This document shows positions 55,648 through 64,000 of a stretch of DNA of 64,000 nucleotides, one piece after another; position 1 is the stretch's first letter, and each line of letters begins with the position of its first letter. A program made the position numbers and the translations under genes. This stretch comes from Phlebotomus papatasi (Eukaryota; Arthropoda; Insecta; Diptera; Psychodidae), in NCBI RefSeq assembly GCF_024763615.1, contig NC_077224.1:2976001-3040000 (forward strand), in the 5' to 3' direction. Below the pieces are notes generated by a model. It was not told the DNA's origin. It saw nothing but the letters and a program-made list of their open reading frames with translations, and searched no databases.

Positions 55648-57701
55648 TAGTTTAGTTTTGATTTTAGCTTTGGACTTGTACTATTTAAAGTATTTTTCAT
55701 TAACGGAACAGATGGTCAAGAAAGAACTTTAAATATTTCGTTAATTGACCACAATTTTAAAGACTTTTATGAAAGGTTTATTGATCAAAGTCTTTCTTGA
55801 GTTTTCGAGAAGTTTTTCATCTCTCTTTTATCTAAAAGTTGTTTACTCTGGCGGTCATTGAGACTATACCCTTTGTGTATCTTGCGTAATCTCCTGTAGA
55901 TGTGAATTTTCCAGCCATATTCTTTCTGCGAGACTGTTGATTGATTTATTGAGAAAAGCGATGAGGGTTAAAATGCGAAGTATGGAAAATCTAAATAATA
56001 AAAAAAAATATATCGTAAAAATGGTTTGGGCCAGGAAGGCGAAGAGGCGAAAAAAAAGTCTACAAGAGGGATTTAAGGTCCTTCCCCATACTATGTACAC
56101 ATTTTTATATTTTTTGGCCCATTATTCACAATGTGCACGTAAAAGGTCGATGGTAAAAAGTGCATGGATGAAAATTTTTTGATCGTTTCAACTTGAAAAT
56201 TTTTCAGGGAGGCATGAGACTGAAAATGTATTGGCGGGATTCTTTTTTTTTGAGGGCTAATGCAGAGGAGGGGTAGAAATGGGTGAGAGTAATATAAATT
56301 CACGGTCTAAAATCACTTGGGGTGTATGAGGGTTGAAAAGTATCATTCACACAAGATTAGGATGCTAATGCCATCTGAATGGAGTTCCGTTTCTATTATT
56401 GCTTTATATATATACGATGAAAATTGACGGGGTGATCGAGAAATTGAGAATGAAGCAAAATCGAGGTACATTTTTGCAGTTGGACGATTTTATTTTCTTT
56501 ATATATATATATCATAGAATTATATATAATTTTTTAGCCATAGATATGTCTTTTGTGAGATAGATCCGGACCATATTCACTTTTTAATACGTTAAATTTC
56601 ACTCTCTGTGTTATGCTTTTTTTTCTTGGCTTTGTATCTCAATAGATTTTCAAATTGATTTATGGTGTATTCGTTAATTTGAATTTGCGGCATTTGCCAG
56701 GGGAATCAGAGATCCGTGAAAAATGCAAAAAAAAAAGAACAAAAAAAAGGAGGATCACGAATGGAGAAAAAGTTGGAAATTGATGGAAAAAAGTGTTGAA
56801 TTCAAGTGCGGAGCACTCAACATTTCCAGGCCGTTGCATCGAATTATGTTTGGATTCTTGTGAGATTCCCATTTTACTCTCCTGGCTTTTTACTCCAAAA
56901 AAAACCTTCCCATCTTCGGTAACTCTGTCCACAGTTTCTTTACTTAATTTTTTTTCTTTTTTTTTTGCTTCCTCCCAGCGTCTTGTATTAAATGTGCGGG
57001 ACTCCTTTTTATCATTCATCCTTGCATGATACAATTTGTTTGAGTGCGCGCATCCCTCAAAGTCGTCCCACAATGAACCCCAAGAGGAATATAATAAAAA
57101 AAAGCGAAAGATTTTCAACTCAGGAATAATTGAAGAACTCATCGGCTTCCCAGTTCTTTCGACAATATACTTAAAAGGTGTCTTTAGACTATATTTTTTT
57201 GTTTGTTTCATTCGTTGGTGTACTTTTTTTTTATGGTATTTCTCTTCCCTAAAAATACACGAAAATAATCACAATTTATTCACAAACAAAAGCTATATGA
57301 GACAGAATAAGAGAATGTTTTATTAAGAATTTTCTCATGGTTAATGTTACTGAAGTATAATGCTCAACTTTGTGATACTTTGAAGACACTCTCTCAGTGT
57401 CTTTTACTGGCAATTAATTCGTTGTTTGATTCTTGGGTCTTATTTGCACAATAAACTAAAGTTGCATTCATAAGAGAAGGGATTTCTATTAGTGACAATT
57501 TACACTGAAAGTGATTGCACTATGAAATTTTCAAAGGAAAATTGATGTATCAAATTTCAGACTTACAAAATTTATATGAAATTAATAAAGGAATCAATGT
57601 TATGCCATACAAGAACTAAGATTTCCAGACTAATTGAGATTCTAACACTTTCAATAGTGAAAGATTCCTATACGAACTTAGAGGGGATTAGAACTGGGAA
57701 T
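55648..57701. other. low-repeat interval
   Basis: Contains the longest open frame of the window: 183 codons, minus, 56660-57211. It is Lys/Ser/Phe-rich with a hydrophobic run near the C-terminus and no recognised domain; plus frames overlap it. A TA repeat lies at 56500-56512. No transposon ends seen. Possibly intergenic or intronic single-copy DNA. Confidence 0.35.
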
Positions 57702-57734
57702 AGGGGAAACTAGGGTACCACCAAATACGGCGTA

Positions 57735-58232
57735 GGGTCGGAGGAATATCTGTTCGACAGGGAACCCCTATTGACACTTTTGTCAAAATGTTGAAAATTA
57801 ATTAATGTATCTAGTAAATGTAATATAACGTTTTTTCTTTAATATACCTTTTACTATAAACAGAGATGTTCAAATTTCGTATCCCAAATGGTATAGAGTA
57901 GGGTGTCAATAGGTGCTGACACGAGTTCTTAAAGGCATTGAATAAATGAGCAGTAAAAAGTTAAAATTGATCAGTAACAAAAAAATTTGAAACAGTGATA
58001 TTATCGTCCAAATTTTGGCAAAGGGAAAATAAAGGGCTTTTCACTCTATATGGAAATATTTTAAATGTTAAATATATAAATTAGGCCCATCTTTGTAAAG
58101 ATTTAAGTTTTTTACCGACCATAATTAGATATTTCACTGCTCATTTTTAATTTTTTACTGCCCATTTAGAATTTTTTACTGATCGTTTGTTTTTTGCCGT
58201 TCTTAAAGTGTCAATAGACGTTCCTTTCACCC
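57735..58232. mobile_element. J-family element, copy 2 (498 bp)
   Basis: GGGTCGGAGGAATATCTGTT at the left, TAGACGTTCCTTTCACCC at the right, TA at 57733-57734 and 58233-58234. CTATTGACACTTT follows each end. An extra GGGTGTCAATAGGTGCTGAC block inside (57901-57930) looks like another J end, so the element is a composite of subtypes. Interior shared with J1. Confidence 0.7.
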
Positions 58233-58276
58233 TAGCACCAAACACTAATTTGTATTTCTAAAATACTTGGACTGTA

Positions 58277-58775
58277 AGGGCCTTAACAGACTTGAGGATT
58301 AGCCGAGAGACGACTTAGCGTAATTATATCAGAAATAATAGTTAAACCGCATTTTTATCATTTTCCACTAAGCCGTCTCTCGGCTTAAGTCGTAAGTGTG
58401 TCTACACTGAGAGAAATCCGAAAAAGTTAAAATAACATTCCGGAAATGTTAATTTTACCCTGCTTTATTTGTATGAAATCCGTGTAGATATTATGCTTTT
58501 TAGGTGTATTATGGGTTAACCCATAATACACCTAAAAAGCATAATATCTATACCGATTTCGGATAAATAATGCAGGGTAAAATTAACATTTCCGGAATGT
58601 TATTTTAACTTTTTAAGTACTATTTAGTTACCCTTTTTCATGTTAAAATTAACATTAAAAAATGTTGATATATATATTTATGATATATTTAAAAATATAT
58701 TTTTACACTTAAAAAGTGTTAAAGTTACGAGGAAAAAAAGTTAATCGCATCCTCTTTTTTTTCTCAGTGTAGGAA
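58277..58775 (-). mobile_element. A-family TIR MITE, copy 3, split by B3
   Basis: AGGGCCTTAACAGACTTGAG, ATTAGCCGAGAGACGACTTA, then TAAGCCGTCTCTCGGCTTAA, AGTGTGTC; B3 enters at TA close to the right end, after which AGGAA completes it. TA at 58275-58276 and 58776-58777. Without B3 and one TA the length is 132, matching A1 and A2 (133). Confidence 0.82.
58405..58769 (-). mobile_element. B-family MITE, copy 3, with inverted duplication (365 bp)
   Basis: CACTGAGAGAAATCCGAAAA at the left, TTTTTTTTCTCAGTG at the right, TA at 58403-58404 and 58770-58771. Relative to B1, the right part is present twice in opposite orientation, meeting in a perfect 66-bp palindrome at 58485-58550 (centre GGGTTAACCC). 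The clean TA flanks set the family target. Confidence 0.85.
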
Positions 58776-58864
58776 TAAGGCTTGTCCTCTGAAGTTTAAT
58801 ATCTGATTAAAAAATCATAGTGTTTAATACTACCCCGTAGTTGGTGGTGCCCCAGTTCCTCCTA

Positions 58865-61043
58865 CATGTTTTATTGAGCAGATACCTACCATTTCACTCA
58901 TTGTGTGCCTAATAGGATTTTCACAATGTAAGAAATTTTTATCTAAATTACGTACAGATTAAACATTTTAACTTAATAACAGTCGAGAGGAATAAGAGCC
59001 TTATGGCTCCTACACACTAAAGAAATTTATATCCATATTGGTTCCGTTCAGTAATAACCTTTCGAAGAGACAAAGCTACTCCAAAGCCAAACCAAACCTA
59101 TTCGAAAATCTACCGGAAGCCTAAAGTGTAAGTTCACGTACTCGCCGCTTTAGCACTGATTGTTCTGCCATTTCTAAATTCCTTTATTCTTGACATTTCG
59201 ACGGCTACATTCCATACTATTCTCGTTTACTGTTTACCGGTTTTCAACTGATTTATGTGATTTGTAAATCACTCAAAAGATCAACTTGAAAGATCGAAAC
59301 AGTTCTTAATTTAGCTCTTGAAACAAGAATGAGCATTTGTGTATTGAGTTTAAGACTATTTTACTTAAATGAAAGTATTTATTTTAAAAAATGCTTTGAC
59401 TCAAGAACGTATAGTCTTTAAATTCAGATAGATGGAAAAATAGTCTCTGAAAGAATTTTAAGTACTGAGAAATTCTTGAAGCAAAGTAAAACGAATTATG
59501 ATTCTAGTATCAATTTTTCTGTGCTGCATCACAACAAAATCGACGTACGCTCACAAATAAAAAAAAGCAAATTAAATACACATTTTTTAGTGAACTACCA
59601 CCGCATACACTTTCTAAACTATAATTTGTCACATTCCATAATTTTCTACTAAAATCTAAAGCGAAATTGATCTATTTTTGTCCAATTTGATACTCACATT
59701 TCGGGAGATATTTTTCTATTCGACTATCGCTGAGCAAAATGCCCGAAATGTTTTCAAATTTTTTGGGGATCACATTTTTTGGGCATAACCTCGCAAAATT
59801 CGCTGTTAGTGAGATGGTATTTTAACTTAATTGCTTAAACGCTACTTAATTCAAAGCACGACATGTTTAGGTTGATTCGGATCTTAAAATATTTTTATGC
59901 AGACAAGAGCTGTATTTTTGAAAATCCCATACAAAGTTAGAACTGCCCTTTTTGAGTGAAAATTAATAAGATCGATTTTCGGACAAAAATTACTTATCGG
60001 TTAATAACGGGGTCATTACCGGTTCAAAATCGATTTGAACCGATTTATAAATCACTCAAACCATTATTCAAAATAACTTAGGACTAATATAATTGAATAA
60101 TTGAACCGGTTCAGTTTTATTAGAAATTCCAAGACCTTTCCAACGAACCCAAACATGACCCCATTCGCCTGATGTATACGCTCTCTAGAGCCTTTTTAAT
60201 CTCTGACCTTGGAAAACCGTTATTAGGAATAATTCAACGGTATTTTCGCCTAAGGACGAAACGTCCGCCTAATTAATCTCTAAAACGTATCCAAAAATGA
60301 AAAAATCGCACGACGCGTTTTCGACCAATCACAAAAAAACATGGATTTAACGATCCAATATCTAGAATGAAAAAACTGTGAAAGCTAGGATGGCAAACAA
60401 GAAGAAAATACTTTAAATAACTGATTAACAAAAAATTACTCCACTGTACAAATAAGATTGGTATTAATTTCTAATAAATATTTTTAATCTAGTATTTGAA
60501 ATTAATTACCATGCTCCAATAATGCAAGTTATGCTAGTAAAAATGCATCCCAAACATCCCCTTTTACGTCCCATACTGCCCCAAATCAGGGAGGTTTCGG
60601 ACAAAGCTTCAGGTTAAATGTTTTATCTTTTCCAAGAAAACTCAGTTGTTTTCCAAGTTCTATCTAGTACTTTTTATAAAGTCAATACCCATAAGTATTC
60701 TAGACCGCATAATATTATAAACAATACATTACCTTGATTTGATGGAATACTGTCTCAAAGCCAAAACATGAAAAAGTGTCCCAAACTTTCCCGGTCTCCC
60801 CTACTCAGTTCAGAAATTTAAAAGCAGTAAAATTTTTATGCATTTACAAAGGGAAAATAAATGTTTTTTTTTTAATTTATTTGCAACCCCATTAAATGTT
60901 ATTTGTGTAAATTAGAGTTTTTTTTTGTAAAAAATTCGATTCTTAAAAATTTAATATCTTGTTCAGCAAATTTAATTTTCTTTTTCATTGCTTATTTAAA
61001 TTTTTGCGTTAAAGTTTGAAAATTATTTTAGATTTAAGGGATA
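58865..61043. other. interval with repeat traces only
   Basis: 59990-60350 resembles 35080-35290 (GGTCATTACCGGTTC, AATCGCACGACGCGTTTTCG) and part of the 11.4-kb duplication. An N-like right end (CCCGGTCTCCCCTA) occurs at about 60790 without a partner. No gene or RNA recognised. Confidence 0.35.
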
Positions 61044-61265
61044 TAGGGGAGACTGGGGCAAAATTTGTCAAAACGAAAATTTCAATATTCACTGTTTTCT
61101 AAAATAAAACAGACTGAGGTTTGAAATTTGTATTATAGATAGCCTTCATGAACCTTCTTAAACTTACAAAGTTTCAAGGGATTCGAGGAAGGATTATGTA
61201 AAATAAAAAATAATGAAATTTTGAGCCTTATTTTTGGAATATTTGCCTTACAGAAAATATCAATA

Positions 61266-61798
61266 GGGTAAAGTGGTACAAGTTGGATAGTGGTACAAGT
61301 TGGACAATGGTACAATTTGGACAGGGCTTTTTGTCTTTATAAATTACACTGGTAAAAATAAAAGGGTCACCGATGACCCTCTGAAAGGGTCACTGTTTTG
61401 ACACCTATTTAACTCTGGAATAAACGAACAAAAGCAATGAAAAAGTCATCGTTGGTGTTCGCTTAGATGAGAGAAATACGATAAGAATACTAAATTTACG
61501 ATAAAGCACGATCTATCGTGGTAAATATGCATACAAAATTTCAAAAGATTCAAGTGAATCTTTCAAAGGGTCAAATATGATCCATTTTTGTTGAAAAGGG
61601 TCAATTTGCCCCCTTTATTTTTACCAGTGTAGTACTTGATTTTTATTTGTATATTTTTAATACTTTAGTTTTATAATTTGGTTCCTTGTGCTTAAGAACA
61701 AATTTTGTACTGTATTTATCAAGAAAAAAGCCATGTCCAACTTGTACCGGCGAATTGTCCAACTTGTAACACTAGTTCCAAATTATATCACTTTACCC
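61266..61798. mobile_element. O element, TIR transposon, split by CC
   Basis: GGGTAAAGTGGTACAAGTTG at the left; inward from the right GGGTAAAGTGATATAATTTG. The word GGTACAAGTTGGA or its complement is repeated three times at the left and twice at the right. TA at 61264-61265; the right flank is TT. Without CC about 250 bp. Non-coding. Confidence 0.75.
61347..61629. mobile_element. CC element, TIR MITE (283 bp)
   Basis: CACTGGTAAAAATAAAAGGG at the left; inward from the right CACTGGTAAAAATAAAGGGG. TA at 61345-61346 and 61630-61631. Repeated GGGTCA/TGACCC words near both ends. Innermost level of a three-level nest, hence youngest there. Confidence 0.85.
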
Positions 61799-62243
61799 TT
61801 CTGATTAGCTCAATTTAAGCATATCTTTCGTTAAGGTAGAGAAAAATTATCTTCGACAAAGTTATAGAGGAATAAATTTCCTATAAAAATATGTCTATTT
61901 GATATTTTTAACGTTTGCGAGAGTAAAACGTCACAAATTATCCAAAGACTGACAAAATTTGCCCCAGCAATTTTGAGAATCTCCACAAAATCGACTTTTA
62001 AAAAATGATTCGAAAATCACATTTCTTTCGAGATAGAGGAAAATAGTCTTCTGTAATGTTGTAGAACAGTAAATTTCCTATAAGAGTATGCTTATTATAA
62101 AACAATTAAGTTTTCTCAGAGCTCGTGAAAGAATTAAATATGCGTTTTGACAAGTTTTGTCCCAGTCTCTCCTACATATCGTCATCTGTCGATAGAGTCA
62201 TATGCAAAATTCTATTTACAACTAAAGTCGAACATGAGATGTT

Positions 62244-62460
62244 GGGGAAAGTACTCTCCCTTCGAACCTTCATACCTTCGAATAATGTCAATTTTCTTTA
62301 AATTTTCCTAAGAAAATTAAACATTTCTATTAAATATTATTTAGCTTATTATCAATTTTATTGATAATTATGTGAAAATAATGTGGAAATCTCTTAGGAA
62401 AATAAAAGAAAATTCACAGTATTCGAAGGCATGAACGTTCGAAGGGAGAGTACTTTCCCC
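62244..62460. mobile_element. H-family palindromic MITE, copy 3 (217 bp)
   Basis: GGGGAAAGTACTCTCCCTTC to GAAGGGAGAGTACTTTCCCC. Axis at TTATCAATTTTATTGATAA. Flanks TT/TC are not a TA pair, unlike H1. Arms very similar to H1 and H2. Confidence 0.82.
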
Positions 62461-63818
62461 TCCTGATTCTATATGCATAACCAGACTTTTTCTTGTAAGA
62501 AAGATTTCATAAAAAGCACTTTAAATAATTTCTCTACCAAGAAATCTCATCTAATTTCGAAGGAAAAAAGGTAAACGAACTTTTTATTAGGGCATTGAAT
62601 GTCTAAAATTCATCTAAGATTCTCAGTATCGCAATCTTAATTTAATTTGTCTCAAAAAATGGCGACTTTTAAATCAAATCTATTCAACTTGAGAGGAGGT
62701 ATTTTTAGAAAATACCTCAAGTATCTCTCAAGGGGATTCCTGGGGAATGCCATAAGAGAAAATTAATTAGTAAGAAAAGGAACTCAATTTCAGTGGTATC
62801 ACCAGGGGGGTGAATTGTGTTCATTTTGAGAGGCATTTTTGGTACATTCCAGGTAATTCACGAAAGCTATATATATATATATAGGTAAAAGTGTTGGCTA
62901 ATAATTGAGAATGTGGAGTGGTACACCCTCAACCGCCCCTAAAAACCGCACATCTTATTTTTACATCTCTTTTCCATCATCTTTTGTCCCAGGCCATTGT
63001 TATAATGGCAACTAGAGTCCACCCAGAAAGAGAATGAAATATATTTTGTGGGGTGATCCTTTTGTAGGATGGAAATTCATCAGCATAGAAATTGTGTGTA
63101 TGCTACCTTATTCTATCGGGACACGACCTCCACGTCAAAATGTTGTATCCAGTTGGTGATTGTTGTTCAATTACTTTTGGTATTTTGAACATACTCAATG
63201 GGTATACCATGAATGGTGTGAGAGGTTCAATAGAGGAGTGAAATATTCCATAAAATGTGTATGTTGGGTGGAGATGAAGAAGACAAAAAAAGGGCTTAAA
63301 CATTGGGATGCAACATGCTGCTTTTCTATGCTACAGACACTCTATTCTCACAATTTTTCTATTTCCAAAAAGTTCTCTCTATGCAGCTACTTCTTTTTTC
63401 TTTTCTACTTCTCTTTGCTCCCAACTGATGCTTTCCCCTGGAAATTCACGAAGAATTTTGTTTTTGTCTTTTAATTCATGAGTAATTTTACAGTTGAAAA
63501 AATTTCTCACCACCTAGTGAGAGAGAGAGAGAGAAGAATGGATAAGTCTCAGTGTGATTGAATTTTCCAATTTTCATACCATTTGGCGATGGATAATGGA
63601 AATGGTATTGATTACAACTTTGAGTTTCGCATTTCCAAGCCTGGAAACCTCATCGCATTTCCCACATTTTTCAATTTTCCGCGTGAAAATTATTTTCAGT
63701 AGGGTTTCTTTGGCGCCTTTTCGTAAGAAAAATTTTTAATACAACATTCTATAATTAGGTTTTTTTTAGTGAAATACTTGAACAACCAGATAATAACGAA
63801 AATAGCGCCATAAAATTA
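62461..63818. other. low-repeat interval
   Basis: Single-copy-looking DNA with a TA repeat (62869-62883) and a GA repeat (63518-63534). A 104-codon plus frame (63160-63474) overlaps a minus frame and has no domain. No gene called. Confidence 0.35.
63518..63534 (+). repeat. GA microsatellite
   Basis: About eight GA units within GTGAGAGAGAGAGAGAGAAG. Confidence 0.8.
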
Positions 63819-63820
63819 TA

Positions 63821-64000
63821 GGGTGAAAGGAACACCTATTGACACTTTAAAAACTCGTGTCAGGACGACCCAGGGTTTTGATTCTGAAGGTTGATAACTA
63901 CATTATAAGTATCTCTGATAGTGACCCCATGATATCTGTTCCAAAAATTCAAAGTAACTTGGTTACCGAAGGGATACAGGACACTTTTGTTACAAAAATT
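63821..64000 (+). mobile_element. J-family element, copy 4, left end only
   Basis: TA then GGGTGAAAGGAACACCTATT and GACACTTTAAAAACTCGTGT, matching J3. The right end is beyond the window, so length and completeness are unknown. Confidence 0.7.

Larger units (their letters stand above)
57704..58862. mobile_element. II element, outer TIR transposon of a nest
   Basis: GGGGAAACTAGGGTACCACC at the left; inward from the right GGAGGAACTGGGGCACCACC, followed in both by AAxTACGGxGTAG. TA at 57702-57703 and 58863-58864. Nearly all of its 1,159 bp are later insertions: J2 and A3 (with B3). The remaining II sequence is only about 160 bp, so II was a small MITE. Confidence 0.78.
61046..62172 (-). mobile_element. 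N-family TIR element, copy 3, split by O
   Basis: GGGGAGACTGGGGCAAAATT at the left, TTTTGTCCCAGTCTCTCC at the right, TA at 61044-61045 and 62173-62174. Body orientation as N2 (GACAAAATTTGCCCCAGCAA, CAGTAAATTTCCTATAAGAG). Contains O. Without O about 590 bp. Confidence 0.8.

Noticed and set aside
58277..58780. Third A insertion into a W element
   Set aside because: The right flank (AAGGCTTGTCCTCTGAAG) resembles W but the left flank and downstream sequence belong to II; similarity judged accidental.
60560..60800. Another N-family element ending CCCGGTCTCCCCTA
   Set aside because: No matching left end could be found, so only a trace is noted.
63160..63474. 104-codon plus-strand frame
   Set aside because: No domain, overlaps a minus frame, ends in a Phe-rich low-complexity run.

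Overview
The window is a gene-poor, strongly AT-rich stretch of an animal genome, most likely an insect and plausibly a dipteran. I base this on a decayed mariner transposase, two tRNA-derived SINEs, and many short DNA transposons of the TA-target (Tc1/mariner/pogo-like), hAT-like, Harbinger-like and Foldback-like types. The species assignment is inference. I found no intact host gene, no canonical tRNA or rRNA gene, and no bacterial-style operon. The open reading frames present are short and look like chance frames or pieces of dead transposons.

Layout. Transposon clusters alternate with low-repeat islands. At 0.3-7.4 kb lie a W element carrying an A element, a SINE, two inverted copies of a 0.9-kb Q element (one carrying a C element), an hAT MITE and long-TIR element E1. 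At 9.3-13.1 kb lie a degenerate tandem array split by an hAT MITE, a palindromic H element, a 300-bp tandem duplication and the R element with a nested hairpin. At 14.7-25.5 kb lie L2, an 857-bp TIR element, W copies, A2, B1, a three-site E2F-like cluster, the 1.4-kb Z element with a possible pogo-type helix-turn-helix fragment, a SINE with a clean target duplication, and more MITEs. At 27.7-37.4 kb lie E2, D, H2, Foldback P1, N1, W copies and the composite J3. At 39.0-48.9 kb lie an hAT MITE with an empty-site counterpart, Foldback P2 split by N2, a 2.8-kb CAGT-ended element split by C2, F3, G, Foldback P3 split by X and M1, a mariner pseudogene and J1. At 51.5-58.9 kb lie Foldback P4 and P5 with 9- and 10-bp target duplications, a possible non-LTR 3' end, the 1.5-kb DD element, two I elements, and a multi-level nest (II containing J2, and A3 containing B3). 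At 61.0-62.5 kb lie a three-level nest (N3 containing O containing CC) and H3. J4 runs off the right edge.

The main result is structural. At least thirteen sequence-distinct families share the same architecture: insertion at TA, ends beginning GGG, and often repeated subterminal motifs. A second set shares TA plus CAGTRG ends. Nesting, target duplications and internal empty sites (Q1 for C1, the P4/P5 cores for N2, JJ1 for KK) allow element ends to be set to the base and a relative insertion history to be read. Family letters (A, B, C and so on) are labels made here, not database names.
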